From Lutjanus erythropterus (taxonomy: Eukaryota > Chordata > Actinopteri > Lutjaniformes > Lutjanidae), in assembly GCA_020091685.1 (NCBI GenBank), contig CM034606.1:37523228-37587227 (forward strand): a DNA stretch of 64,000 nt, written 5' to 3'. The position numbers and the translations under genes are program-made. Shown here piece by piece: positions 9,991 through 23,000 of this stretch (position 1 is its first letter; each line of letters starts with the position of its first letter). Under the pieces are notes generated by a model that worked only from the letters and a program-made list of their open reading frames with translations, was not told the origin of the DNA and ran no database searches.

Positions 9991-12099
9991 CTATAATTTT
10001 TATACACATCTTAGCCATTTACTTCCTATATCTGTGAAGATATTTGTACTGTACTGGAGACTGCTTCGTGGAGTGCAGTGTAACACATACAGGGGAGTGC
10101 CACCAAATTGAGTCAAATCAAAACATGACTTCCTGATTTGCTACCTTCCTACTTGTGTAGCTTACTTGTCCATGCTGCCTTCATTGGATGGTAGAATGTA
10201 CATTCTACAATAAAAAAAGAATGCAACTAAATCTAGAGACACTTGTATTTAATCATCTGTCCATATACAGTTTTGTTTTTTTCCCCTCCATATTTTTCTA
10301 ATCATTTTTTCTATCTAACCCATCTCCTTCCCTCCCCATACCCATATCTGAAAACCCCTTAATCCTATTCCAACACATCCAGTCATGTGAATATACACAC
10401 AGAGCATTGCAAGCCAGTAATATAACTTACTTCCTGAAGTTTCTGAAATTCATGCATCAATGAGCAAGTCTCTTCTACAATGTAAAGTTAATGTCATTAA
10501 CTTAATTGCAAATCTGCCAGTTCATATCCATTAATTTATTCCTGGAGCTTGTGAATGAACTAGTTTGCACAGTAACATGAAGTTGAAAAAAAACACACAA
10601 CAAATCAACAAAGACAGGAAATTTTAAGTTCAACCATTGCTATTATCTTTTTCTTCTTTCACACCCTCTCTACACACATAGGAAAACATGCAGATACCCC
10701 ATATCTCACAGTGTCCATAAGTACATGTATGATCGCCGTTTGCTTCTGCCCCACTTCGCTGTGCATCCAGTGGAGCCAGCAGAGCCAACCCGGTGACCTT
10801 GTGGCTTGAGTCCATCACATGCACTTATCATTCTCCTTCCTTCTAGCTCTGGATGAACTCTCTGGGCTGTCGTAGGTCATCGCTGTCCCATCTGTATTAA
10901 ACACCTTAGTTTTGCTGGTTTGTTGTTTTCCTGCCAGGGTTGTTCCCTTATCAGTCTGGACAGGCCAACCAGAAATGCTCTCAGTTTTTGAGGGCTCAAA
11001 GTTGGCATGTTTGGGCTATGATGCACATTTTAGTTGCTGAAGTAATACAACTTCTTTTTTTTATTTGTTATATAAGCTACACAATTTTTACAGTTGAAGA
11101 ATGTTGAGAATCACTAAACAGGACAAAAAAAATTATTAATGAAAATTTAAATTTAAAAAAAACAACTGTTATTCATATATTTTTTTGTCAGACCTGCAGG
11201 GAACCACTGGGAAGGGGCAAAAGCCATACATGGCTCTGGATCCACCGATTGCTGACCCCCACCCTAGTTAGTGGTACAAAGTAGTTATGAGGGGCCCCAC
11301 TGCAGTCTATTATGCCACGCCCTAGTGACTTGTCATTGGACAAAATCAACATCAACATCCCCAGTGCAACTGCATTGCCTGCACTGTCTATATTTACACC
11401 CCTTGTGACCCTGAAGAGGATATCAATAGTTCAGTGCAGGTATCAAAAATGGACAGAAAGAAAGTACCCTGTCTGTTCCTTTAAAGATTAATGTGCTCCT
11501 ATTCATGTCACCTGAATAGAAAGGATGTTAAAACAGATTCACCAAGGAAGGCATTGTCATCATAGAAGAGAAATCCCTCATAAGCTCCCAAGACCAGGCA
11601 AGATGACATTTTAACAAGAATAAGGACAGCCACTTAAAAAAACGTAAGACATATCCATATTATTCTGCTGCTTACTGGTGTGCAGCTGGCACTCAGTAGT
11701 ATGACCCCACTGTTATAAACTATATCCTTCCAAGTCCTCAAGCTACTGCATAAGATGGTGTCATGACACAGGATCTGTATAATATATCAGCTGTCTTAAC
11801 AGTAATGCTTGTGGTTGTACTATGAAAAGTCAGCAAAAAGTCAATTAATTGATTGTTGAGCTGGAATTTGAAACAAGCAAGTCAGAGTATGTGGTCGGAG
11901 TCAGTGACTTCCTACAGGGTTTCAACCACTGTCCTCTCATTTTCAGCTGTGGTGATTTCAGATGATTTGCAAGATTTTTTTAAGGACAGGTGAAGTCTTT
12001 CTTCAGTGAGTTGTTTTTATTGTAGTTATTTTAACTTTTTTTGTTTCCTGACTTTGCAGCTGCCATATAGGACTCACAAATAATCATTTATGCTCCATT
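9991..12099. other. Non-coding DNA, nothing recognised
   Basis: AT-rich sequence; the first part may be decayed L1 leader. No conserved frame, terminal repeats or RNA gene seen. Confidence 0.5.
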
Positions 12100-12412
12100 T
12101 AAACTTAGAACGAATGCAGTCAGAGGCAGAACTTTCAAACTAACTAAAACAGAAAGCTGTTTCTGACTTAGTTCTAGTTCACATCATTATGTTGTGACAA
12201 AAACAGTGCAAGGAAGACCCGCATGTTTCTATAGTAGTGCAGAAAGGACAAACCAAACACTGGCTCAAGGGAGGGACTTTCCAATTTTGTGTGAGTTTCA
12301 CAGCTACTGTAGTTCTCCTACATGGGCGTGAAAGGGGAGAGTGATATAAGATGTTTGCAACCTTTAAGCTCACCACTAGATGCCACCAAATCCTACACAC
12401 TGGTCCTTTAGT
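12100..12412. repeat. Fragment of a dispersed repeat ending CACACTGGTCCTTTA
   Basis: The segment GCTCACCACTAGATGCCACC followed by CACACTGGTCCTTTA recurs in altered form at 38268-38310, and its end matches the right end of the 9181-9927 element. Confidence 0.6.
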
Positions 12413-12506
12413 CTAGACCTATTCAGTTGTCAAGCATTAACCACCTAAGTTAGATTGGTTTAAGAATGTGAATTGAACATATATATGTACTGTACAGTAC
12501 ATGTCC

Positions 12507-13265
12507 ATAAAGGGGCCTTCACATGACAAGAAATTTGCTCTTCGCTCACCGCCAGGTAGGGCGCAGAGGCGCCAAGCGGACGCGGAGGAGCTCAGGTATA
12601 CGTCATCAACAAGTGCGAGCTATTCACCATTGCTAGGCAACACCAAACGCTACTTGAAAAAGGACGGGGAGGAAAAAGCAGACTCCTCTTCTGCAACCAC
12701 AGCTCTATGTAACAACATGATAGGATTTACTGTTGCTGAGCTAAAGGACAGTTTATATAGCTACGAAGCACTGATCCTGTCACTGTGTCTGCCTGGAATA
12801 GCGAACGTAAACAAACAGCTAAGCTAACGTTAGCATTGTATTTAGCTTAACGGTAGCTCGTAAACTCTGCCTAATCACAAGCCTGGTAGCCTGATCTGAC
12901 TACTGACATTTTGCCAAGCAATACTCTTCCTGCCGAGATCGTGGTATGATTTTAATGTGGTGTTATACAGTTCAGGGAACTTGGAAACACAGAGAATGAG
13001 TTTTTCTTCCATCTCCTCTCCCTCCTCTGTTTGTATGTGTCGCTTCTGGCTACGTCAAATTCAGCTGTTATCTCATTGGTTGCGCTTTGAAAGGTCAGCG
13101 GCAAACGAGAACTTTGGGCGCAGCGGTGAGCGGCAGATCCGAGCGGTGTGCCACGCTGAGGTTAGCGGTGCTGCTAGGTCGGGCGCTACCGCTCTCTCCA
13201 TAGGAAAATAATGGGACAGCCAGCGCAAAGCGTTTTTACCGCTGATCATGTGTAGGGGCCTTTAA
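12507..13265. mobile_element. Non-autonomous TIR transposon (GGGGCC ends)
   Basis: Left end AAAGGGGCCTTCACATGA and right end, inverted, AAAGGCCCCTACACATGATC. CpG-rich subterminal regions with GCGGTGAGCGG-type repeats. No transposase frame. An 18-bp palindrome abuts its left end. Confidence 0.6.
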
Positions 13266-13307
13266 TGTACATAAATTGATATAGAGATGTATAGAACAGA
13301 AAGTTAC

Positions 13308-13583
13308 AATTCGTAGCAAAGGTTGTCATAGGCAGATAGAGTTCTTGAAGACGTTTCGCCTCTCATCTAAGAAGCATCTTAAGTTCTGAGAACTGAAGTT
13401 CTGAGAATTGAAGAAGCTTCTTGAATTCATTTCTTGTTCTTGAAGACGCTTTGCCTCTCATCCAGAACTGAAGAAGCTTCTTAGATGAGAGGCGAAACGT
13501 CTTCAAGAACTCTATCAAGTCCAGTTGCCTACTACAAACCTTGATACGAATACCATGGTCTGGATGACTGAGAATATACACAG
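13308..13583. mobile_element. Penelope-like fold-back element with 12-bp target duplication
   Basis: Long imperfect inverted arms (GAAGACGTTTCGCCTCTCAT on one side, its complement on the other) with short direct repeats between. Flanked by ACAGAAAGTTAC at 13296-13307 and 13584-13595. The same arms bound the 30713-31469 copy, which retains Penelope-type RT, so this is a short relative. Confidence 0.75.
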
Positions 13584-13595
13584 ACAGAAAGTTAC

Positions 13596-14693
13596 CATCT
13601 TTTCTCAGCCAAGGAGCTGTTACAGGTGGAGGATTTATATATTTATATATAGAAGTTTATTATGAGAAATAGATTTTTCAATTAGAACATAATCTATATA
13701 TAAATTATTTATTTATATATATTTATACTATTTATTTATTTATTAGATTTTGAAACAGATGTTCAACTAGCTCAACTACTATTCAGTGGTGAGGTATTTA
13801 TATTTCACGTGAGCATTTTGGTTTTAAAGATGCAAGTATACAAGATGATTTGATTTACATGAACTACAAGGTTGTAAAATGAGATTACCATGTAACTGAT
13901 TGATTGGAGTTGGTTGATGACAAAAATAAAAATGCAGAGCAAACCAATTTATGAGATGGAGTGCTAAGGATGAGTTAAGCAGGCTCACAGTCTAAGGGAA
14001 GAACCCAGTGGTTTCCACAGAATGGTAGTTCACTTTTTTATATTATAAATAATATGTCATTAATTAATTAAATGTATTTGTTATACACATCATATACATT
14101 AAGTAATTAATTAATTAAATATAATTCCCCTATTTCTATTTCACCATTTTCATTTTACTTAACCTTATTTCAGTGTTCATTCACAAACTTCTTTAATGCG
14201 CTCACCTCGCCTGTCCCTTCTCACACACATACCTCTGGTCTCTTGTTGCAGGGGCTCGCCCCACCTGCCTGCCTCTGTCTGTCTCTGTGTATGTGTCTGA
14301 TCTATTGACTTTCTCTATCAGCAGTTTGTTGTATAAAGTTGCCAAATAACACAACTCGTGTTTTGACTGCATGGAGGTGGGTTCTTATTAATGAAGTCCC
14401 CAATTAAATTAATCTATATCATTGTGGTAACAAATGACATTGAGGCCAACCAGGTGTGCTTACTTCAATTTTTTACAGAACAGCAACTTAAGATGGCATA
14501 TGCATTAAACAGGAGAGCAGCATTTGACTGTCACACAGACAGCAGCAGCAGAGCAAACACCTGAGGGAAGAGTAGGTATGGTGGCATGGTGGAGCATGTG
14601 GAGATACCAAGTGAGTGTCACCAGGCGAAGTTAATCAATCACAGATGGTGTTGTTCTCTCAATGGACTAAAAAATAAAAATGGTAAAATCTAT
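13596..14693. other. AT-rich non-coding DNA
   Basis: Contains ATTA-rich inverted repeats near 14055-14120. No coding or RNA signal. Confidence 0.5.
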
Positions 14694-15833
14694 GGGCCCT
14701 ATCTTACGCTGATCTAAAGCGCAACTGGCAAGCGTGAGGCGCAATGGATTAAATTTATTCAAGGTGTGTCCAAATCCACCTTTGCCATCCTGTGCCAGGG
14801 GCGGGAGTGATATTTTGCCCTGCCTTGCCCTTTGCGCCACCAGCGTAAAGCAGGATACACCTATCAGGTGTGTCCATGTGCTCTCATTAATTCACAGCCA
14901 AGTTTAGGCCAAACATGCAATAAACCAATCAGAAAGTCAGCTCTCATCACCTTCAAGAGGCAGGTGTGCCAGCAGCGCAAGTGGACGCAGCATGATGGCG
15001 GATTTACCAGGAGGAAACAAAGAGAAAAGATCTTTAGTGAGGAGACAGATCTCCTGGTAGTGAAAACGCAATATATGGAGACAGCAGGACGTCTCCAAAA
15101 CAGCTTCATGTGTAAATAATTTATTTTACATTAACGCCTGCAAAAACCAATACAATAAATGAACCGCAAATGTCATGCAGATATGTAGCTGCTTATATTT
15201 TAACCTGAAGCACCTTGAAAGCATGTTGTATTTTATAATTAATTATTATCATCATCATCATTATCAACTCTGCTGGCTGTGGAGCGGGGAGAGAGATGGT
15301 GCGATGGGGGGGGGGGGTTTAGATTAATTATAGTTCTGTGATTGTGGAGATGTGTGTGCCTCAGCCAAGCGCAAGACACACGCGAACGCTTTTAACTTCA
15401 ATATTTACATTTTATTGCTGATGGAAAACATATTCAAATAACACTTCACTAATCCACACTCCCGTGTGAGGAAGAGAATGCCCGTAAATGAAGGTGTTTT
15501 GTGGTTGTGAAGACGTGTGTGTGTTTTGGCCAAGCCCGCCGGGTGCTATCTTGTCCTGAAAGACCACAGACTTTGCACTTTGACCAGGTTTTGGCTGGTC
15601 TAAAGTGCAAGCGGTTTTTACCCCAATGTGCTGAGCACAAGATAGCAAACGTGCCGACCATGCCTTCATTTTGCCTTAATGTTTAGACCTCCCGCCCACA
15701 GCGGCACAGACCCAGGGCAAGTGCATTTGCTACCTTACATACATGGCAAAAATGGCACTTACGCTGGTGTAAGATGGTAAAACCACTTGCGCTGGCGGCG
15801 CAATGGCTTTGCGCCAGGCGTAAGATAGGGCCC
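14694..15833. mobile_element. TIR DNA transposon, non-autonomous, 3-bp TSD
   Basis: Perfect 15-bp terminal inverted repeats GGGCCCTATCTTACG at 14694-14708 and 15819-15833, with similar GCGC-rich sequence further in. TAT flanks both ends, a 3-bp duplication as in PIF/Harbinger elements. Internal frames are short and unlike transposases. Confidence 0.78.
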
Positions 15834-16614
15834 TATGTGTGGGAAACACGAGAAGCTGCTCTTCAGTCTGGTGGTACCATAGTGGACACTTCTATATCTC
15901 CTGTCTGATGGCAGCAGGGTGAACAGGCTGTGTTGTTTTTTGTATCCTCTGTAGGCTTTGGCGGTAACCATCTTTTCATACTTTAATACCCTCCTGACAT
16001 TTCACCAGGGTATGTGGTATATAACAGTATTTTTGTGAAAAACTAATTGTTAAAAGTTGATCAATATAGGGCTGCAGTTTCTTTCCTTGACTGTTAATAA
16101 TGACAATATTAAATAATGATGATAATTTAATTGATTGATAGTTTGGTTTATTAAGTATCTGAACATAGTGAAAAATGTCAATCAGTTTCCTCAGGCCAGA
16201 GGTGTAGAGCTGCTGGAGTGCACCAGAACAACAAACACTTTTTTTTTCTCCAAGTAAGAAAATAGAATATTCCACTCTGTTCTGTGCAGGTCTGGTACTT
16301 AAACAAATAGCACTGCAGCTCTACCTCAGGAACAAGGGTCTTCAAGGGTCTGTTCAGCCAACAGTCCAAAACCCAAAGAGAATTGGTTTATAATCATAAA
16401 TCCTTTACAGTGGAGAAGCTGGAAGCAGTATCAGCTCAGCACTTCTGCTTTAAAATGAAGATAAAGTGATTATCAAAATGATGATTTGATTTTGTGTCGA
16501 TCAGCTAATTGTTTGAGCTGTTTTATAAAGATGATGTATTGCTTCACATTTAGCTGATAATATTTAGATACTTTACTTGAAAAAAAAACCCATCTGAATG
16601 CAGGACTTGAACTC
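15834..16614. other. Non-coding DNA, nothing recognised
   Basis: No conserved frame or terminal repeats found. Confidence 0.5.
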
Positions 16615-16619
16615 GTGGT

Positions 16620-17059
16620 TGTCATGGCGTTGGATTTTGTTGGTTATTTCCTGTTTTATTTTGGTAGTCTTGGTTCTCCCTCGTGTTTTGGTTTTACTTC
16701 CTGTCTTTTTCTGTTTTCCCGCTCCTTTTGATCACCTATTATTTTCACCTGTCATTGACTGCCCTCACCTGTGCCTTGTTATCCTCCCCTCCCTAGTGTA
16801 TTTAATCCTGTGTCTTGTCTGTGTTTCTTCTCTTGGATGGATTTGTTTGGACTTTTTCTTCCCTGGATTTTTGATTATTGCATCTCCTGGAGTTCTAGTT
16901 GTTTTGTAAGTTTTTTGTGTTTGTTTTTCTCTGCCTTGTTTGAGACTCGCTCCCTTACATAAGCTTTTGTATATTTTTGTTAATCATTAAATTCTTTTGG
17001 AACTGATCTGCTCTGCTCTCTATCTGCATTTGGGTCTTCCACCTAGTTGAATTGTAACA
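16620..17059 (+). mobile_element. Candidate solo LTR
   Basis: Begins TGTCATGG and ends TTGTAACA, with 5-bp near-duplicate flanks GTGGT (16615-16619) and GAGGT (17060-17064). It has a TATTTAA box near 16799 and a polyadenylation-like ATTAAA near 16986. The hydrophobic frame at 16598-16909 crosses the left boundary and is not a gene. Confidence 0.6.
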
Positions 17060-17064
17060 GAGGT

Positions 17065-18848
17065 GGGTATTTTTAGATTGCTGTGTTGCTCAGAGGATTG
17101 GAGTACGTCCTCTACCGCAATGTGTGAGTCAACACAGTTCAGATCATTCAAAAGTATCTGCTTGTGAAAGATGAACTCTTCTATTTCTTTTTGTTTATTT
17201 CTTTTACGTCAACAAGTTGCCCCACTGGTTAGTTAGTATGCTGAAGAACTGTACTGTTACATTACTGAAAATATTTAACTAAAAGTAAAACTACTGGTAT
17301 TTTTTTTTTTTTTAAAGTATTCTCCTTAAAAACTACTCGGAGTATTAATTACTTTTTAATCATTGATGTTTAATGCAGTATCAATAGCAGCATTCAATCA
17401 GTGGGGCTTCTGTTTCTCCAAATTTTAAGTCTAAATGACTCTGAGCTCCTGCTCTGTTCTGCTCAATGGTCATGATCACCTCTCCAAATCTGTCCCTGCT
17501 GCAAAGGTTTTTGTCAGTATGCCATAGTTTTTTATGGGCCTGCTTAGCTTTGTTGGCTACAAAAATGCATGTACCTGTCTATTACTTTGTTTTCACAACA
17601 GCTGGTCCCCCTCTTAATTCACACTCTGTGTCTCTTGTACTCTCAATTTATTTGTGGAGCTGGGGAGGAGGGGCCAACTTTGAATGGTGCTTTTACATCA
17701 AATCTGCATATTTGACCTGTAACTAACAGAAAAATGACAGACTTTAAAAATAATACTAGGCATACATAAAAATATAAGTGCAAAAGAATATAGCTTACAT
17801 TCATCACTTGGCAAGAAAGCACATCTCCAAATGAATTCTAACGTGTTGGAAGTGTAAATTAGGCAGGTGTTGTATGTTTGGTAATAAATTATTTGCAGCA
17901 CTAATCTTGATGCATGTTATTGGAAACTTATACACATCTTTAATACTTTCTAAATAAGAAATAAATGTATTCAGAGTTAAGAGGACATCTCATTGGTTTT
18001 ATTTCTTCTCATCAGGAAAATGATATAGACCTTACAACTGAATTATAAGAATATAATTAAGATACTACTAGATTTCTTACATGCTCTTTTTATTTATTTG
18101 GCGATGCAAGTAAAAACTCCAGTGAGTCACCCAGTGTTTGGGAATGACTGCTCTAACATACAGTATTTCTACAATTGTAGATAGGTACTTGAGCCATAAT
18201 TAATTTAGGTTGTGATACACCTGCTGGTTATCCAGTTATTATTATCAGTGATCATAATGGTGACAATTACGCATCAGTACAGCATTGATTCTATGCATCT
18301 GACTCCACCAGCAGAATGACCCACAGTTATTACTTTTATTAATGCAGCAACTTCTCAGAGCTTACACAGTGATACACATCAGCATCTCTGACTGGTAGAG
18401 GGGTTATATCAGGTTACTGCATTCACATCAGTGAATGAGTCTGAATCAGTCCTTAGGCAAAGGCTATTTCAGAACTTTTGGTGATGTTAGTACTGCAATC
18501 ACGAGACACATTAGGAATCACCACATCTAAGCATACTCCCTTGTTAAGATCTTATCCATTTACACTTAACAATACCATCATTCATTCATTCATTCATTCA
18601 TTCATTCATTCATTCATTCATTCCACTTTGTACAAACAAGGTCAAGCAAAGTCCATCAATGTTAAGATTTTAAGCTTTGATTATTATTGGTAATGTTAAA
18701 AATGTCAGCTCACGCATACATAAAGTTCTTATTTACATTTCCAGATTGACAGTGCCAGCATTTTGCTACAGTCTCATAAAAGTGCTTCAGGCTATGAGGG
18801 GTAGTTACTTTAGTCAGCCATAAGATAGCTAAATAAGCATATAATAGG
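17065..18848. other. Non-coding DNA with an ATTC microsatellite
   Basis: No gene seen. A tetranucleotide ATTC run occupies about 18579-18622. Confidence 0.55.
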
Positions 18849-19177
18849 CAGTGCTGTGAAAGTTACTTTTAAAATCTAAGATTACTGAATACTTGTCTTG
18901 AATACTTATTGAGTCCATTTGTATGAGTCACTCTGAATGTAGTTATTGACACCTGCTATATATTCCTTAATATTTTATTTTAATGTTTGAGTCTTTTTAT
19001 GGATTCTTCACATGAACTTTAGAGCGAATAAAACAAAAATAAAAATAAGTAAGTAATCCCTTCAAGTAATGTATATTTAAAGGCGGTGACTGTAACTGTA
19101 GTGGAATACAGTTACTCATATTTTGTATTTTAAATACATTTTTAAAATATTTGTATTCCAAATACTCCCCAGCCCTG
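18849..19177. mobile_element. hAT-type MITE with 8-bp target duplication
   Basis: Ends CAGTGCTGTGA and, inverted, CAGGGCTGGGG (8 of 11 match). Flanked by ATAATAGG (18841-18848) and ATGATAGG (19178-19185), a 7-of-8 match and the duplication length of hAT transposases. No coding content. Confidence 0.72.
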
Positions 19178-19185
19178 ATGATAGG

Positions 19186-19908
19186 CTAGTAGTTACTAAA
19201 ATGCTTTTAAGTTCCTGCCCATACTGTACACCCAGTTTACTCAATTGCAAGCAGAGATTACCTGTCAATCATGATAAGAAATCCCCTTTCTATAGCATCA
19301 AATTAAAAATTAAAACCAAAGTTTAGAAATCAGATCAGATCAGAAAAATGAACACTTGAACAACCATCAGTGTGATAAGAAATACCTAAAATAACAAAAT
19401 GAAAAAAGACAAAAAGAGAAAAAAGTACTTGATGTTTTAGTTTGGCCCATGTATTGGAATTTAGGCAGGGTTTAAGATCTATAAAGCAGCCAGCTGCCAG
19501 GAGGCTCTTGAGATGCTTTGGCTTCACTTTTGGAGAGCTCCCTTAGCTGTTTTCCTAGCTCCTGAAAAGCTGACATTGAGGAGAAAAGTGGTTTTCATTT
19601 GACAGTAATTAAATTCTGGTAACAGTACTGGTGGAATTGCTGATCCTGCTTTTGATATAAAATGGAAAGCTCATTTCAATTTTCAATTTAATATTGAAAT
19701 TGTGACACCCCTAATATGTTGTGAATAAGCAAGTTGTAGAAAGTGTACATTTAAAACACTGATTAATGGCAGACAATACAAGGACTGATTTGACTTAACA
19801 TGATCACAAAACAAACATACTACTGTTCTCATACTCAGTTTGGTTCCCTTTCTTATTCGTATTGTATAAAGATTCTCCTACTGATGACTGTCTCTCTCAT
19901 GCTCTCAG
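19186..19908. other. Upstream region of rasgrp3 exon 1
   Basis: AT-rich, with no CpG island or clear core promoter. Because exon 1 begins at a splice acceptor, this is probably 5' UTR intron. Confidence 0.45.
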
Positions 19909-20035
19909 GAAAACCCTGATTGGTCAAGACCAGTGAGCAGGAACTGCTGACCTTTGTCCTTCACCATGGGATCGTCCACATTAGGAAAGGCAGCATCTCT
20001 TGATGCTCTCTTAAATGAATGCATTCATGTAATTG
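19909..20035 (+). CDS. rasgrp3: rasgrp3 coding exon 1 with short 5' leader
   Basis: A pyrimidine-rich acceptor ending CTCTCAG at 19908 starts the exon, so at least one further non-coding 5' exon lies upstream. The ATG at 19966 sits in a CACCATGG Kozak context. It encodes [18 protein letters not shown] and onward, the usual N-terminus of this paralogue, and ends after one base of an Asp codon (20035) before a GTGAG donor. Only 19966-20035 is coding. Confidence 0.93.
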
Positions 20036-23000
20036 GTGAGTGATACATGTTTGAATTGCAACGGCTTTGAGTTTTAGTAAGCCAGGAAAATTTGTATTTA
20101 ACAATGAATGAATCAATAATCATTTATTGGCTCTCCCTTCTTTATCTAAAGATGAAATGTGAATTATCTCAGCATAACATTTCATGTTTTTTCAACACAC
20201 TATACTGTTGGCAGGGTGCGATTTGTGAAGGGGGGGATGAAACATTTTTATTCAGTGGGCCTATAGATTATGCATTATGAATATCAGGAATTGTGACTTA
20301 AACACTGCAATTGCAGGAATATTTTTAATCAATTAAAAAAATGTTCATGAAGTAGCATGATATTTTCACTTGCATGTTTTTTGCTTTCCTCATGTGGACA
20401 CGTGATGTGACAGTACACACAACAGAACAAAAAGTTAAATGCTGATCTAACTTGCCAGAATTAAATCTCCCTCTCCAGAACTTTTTTTTGCTGGTTTCTG
20501 CCAGAGGTTAGCTCCCAGACTGGGATCAGCACATATTTAATTGGATCGAGTACCTCTGTCACAATCAAAACCCTTAAATAAAGTTTGTAATATGTATGTT
20601 ATCTGATGATTACTGTAAGCCTCATAATAAGGTAAATGGGTGTTTGCGCTGTAAAATTGGTGAAATAAGTGGCTAAATGCAGAGCTTTAGTGCTGTTTTT
20701 AATTACCAGAGCGCACTATGACACAGGGATGAATCCAGACAGATGCTTATGATTTGACTGGTTTCAGGTAAGTTAACTACTGTTCACAAGTCAGCTATAA
20801 ATGAGCACACAATCAAATCTTAGACTGACTTCATGAAGAGTTTCATAAAGTTGAACCTGAGAATATTATGCAGCTGTGACTCCACATGAGCACTCCCCCT
20901 CCCTGTTTGGCTGTCTGTCTGCTGCACTCACAGGTGCCTCACACTGCAAAAACAATGCAGCATTGTTCCTGCAGCATGACACCAAAGGCTTACTTGGGGT
21001 GTGCTTTGCATTGTTGCAGTGCTCTCCATAGTATTGAAAGCAGATCACACCCCCAGACAGATGAATATGTTTAGTTTTTCAGGTTATAAATAGTCTCTTT
21101 GAGGGTCTACAATCCAAGAGTTGTGGCAGACTGTACAAAGTACAGAGGGGCAGGATAAATTTTATCCCCACTAGGGATGAAAAATAATTCAGCAGGGATA
21201 TGCGCACCCTGCTTGTTGATAGGATACGTTCAGTGCTGATTCGGTCTTTTTATGGGATTTGTTAACAAGAAAAATATAGAAGTTAGAAACCAACATGATT
21301 AGGCTTCATTCATGAACATTAACACAGTACAGCACAGTACCTACAGTTTGAATCTGCTGAAATCTTGTGACTCTCTTCATAGACGACAGTGGGAAGCTGC
21401 AGGCCAGCCTGCTTCCTCGCAGCCTGCTGCTGATGCATCGCTGGTACATTACATCCTCAGAACTGGCAGGAAAACTACTGATGATATATCCTATCTGACA
21501 GAGCGTGCATAATCTACAGCTGATACACATTTACACACTGCTTTACCAATAATGCTGAAACAGTGGTTATTGTATTTCATGCCTTATATAAATAATTCTT
21601 GATCTTACACAGAATTCTTTTATTTTGCCAGTGGAATTCTGATCAATCTATCTATGTGAGGATAACAGCTTGATGTTTCATTTCATTTCAGTAGCAGTCA
21701 TTTGCCTGGTGCTGTATGTTCATGCAGAATGAGCAGTATTGATCCTGTCTTGCAATCATGTCTTTAGAGCTGCTCAGTAAGTGGTCTGTTGTGCTGTCAA
21801 GTCAGACAAAACAGGGCAGCTTCCTTTGTCTTAAACTCCTGGAAACCTCCAACAGTTTTTATTGTATTCTTCCCCAGGCTGCTCATAAGCTTGTAGTCTA
21901 TACAGTGCAGAAATATTGATGAATGATGAAGAGGCTAACATCCTGTTTACTGGGCACAGACAGCAGCAAATTAATCTTTACCATAAATTACAGTGTATTA
22001 GTTTGTCAAATCTTTGAGGTCCTTAACTTAATCTCACGTACCGTGACTGCAAAGGTGACCACTGCCAGAGAACCAGGCTGAAGATTTGTTATTTAATGAG
22101 GTAAGGTGCTAGATACAGTCAACCATCCCTACACATTAAGACCCTTCACTCTCAATGGGCCTCATTCACTAACATGTGTAGAAATGTTCTTACTGTGCGC
22201 ACAAAATAAATTTCCACACAAAGTCACCGTCTGATTCATGAAACATGTGCACAGGCCCAGTTTGTTATGCATGTTTGTTTGCATATGTTAGTGAATCAGA
22301 ATCACTTTAAACTAACAGGCTCGTACCTGCTGCCTATAATCTGCATACTGACACACTCCTTTTCTCTATTTAAGGAAATATGTTTGCATAGGAAAGTATC
22401 ATAGAGGAAGTGGTGAAGTCGTTGCAACTTCACATTCAGCCAACCAAAAATGACAATAAATTAGTTGCTTCAATACAAAAATGGGAATACTTAAAATTTA
22501 CTATTAGGAAATATTCAGTAACCTTTAGCAAGAAATTAAACGAGGAAAAAAAAGCAGATGAAACTAAGTTCATTAAAGAATTACTTTCATGTTATAGTTG
22601 GAGTTACAATAGTAATTGGAGTGCAGAGGATAAAGAAAGAATCAATAACCTACAGTCCCAGTTAGATGAATTCTATCTCAATAAAGCACAAGGAACATAT
22701 GTGAGATCCAGAGCCAAATGGATAGAGGATGGAGAAAAGAACACATCATACTTCAGTAACTTAGAAAAACGTAGACAGGAACGAAGTGCGGTCTCATAAT
22801 AAAGGAAGAGGAATGCACAGAATCAAAACGTATAACAAAAGAAGTTTTTGATTTTTACAGTGACCTTTATTCGTCATCTTACTCTGAACAAAATGCTACA
22901 ATATTTTTTGTGAAAATACAAAATTTGATTCCTGCAATTGCTGAAACTTTCAGAGATGCCTGTGAGGTAGACTTGAGAAGTGAAGAATTTGACTGCACTA

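Noticed and set aside
15412..15686. Overlapping frames on both strands inside the GGGCCC TIR element
   Set aside because: No resemblance to a transposase or other protein; mutually antisense shadows in a non-autonomous element.
16598..16962. Hydrophobic membrane-protein-like frame
   Set aside because: Pyrimidine-rich DNA gives Leu/Val/Phe by composition; it crosses the left edge of the solo LTR, with no homologue recognised.
21486..21500. Premature TGA in rasgrp3 exon 2, suggesting a pseudogene
   Set aside because: The stop lies after a U12-type AT donor; splicing to 22038 restores the family sequence, and all 15 exons stay in phase.
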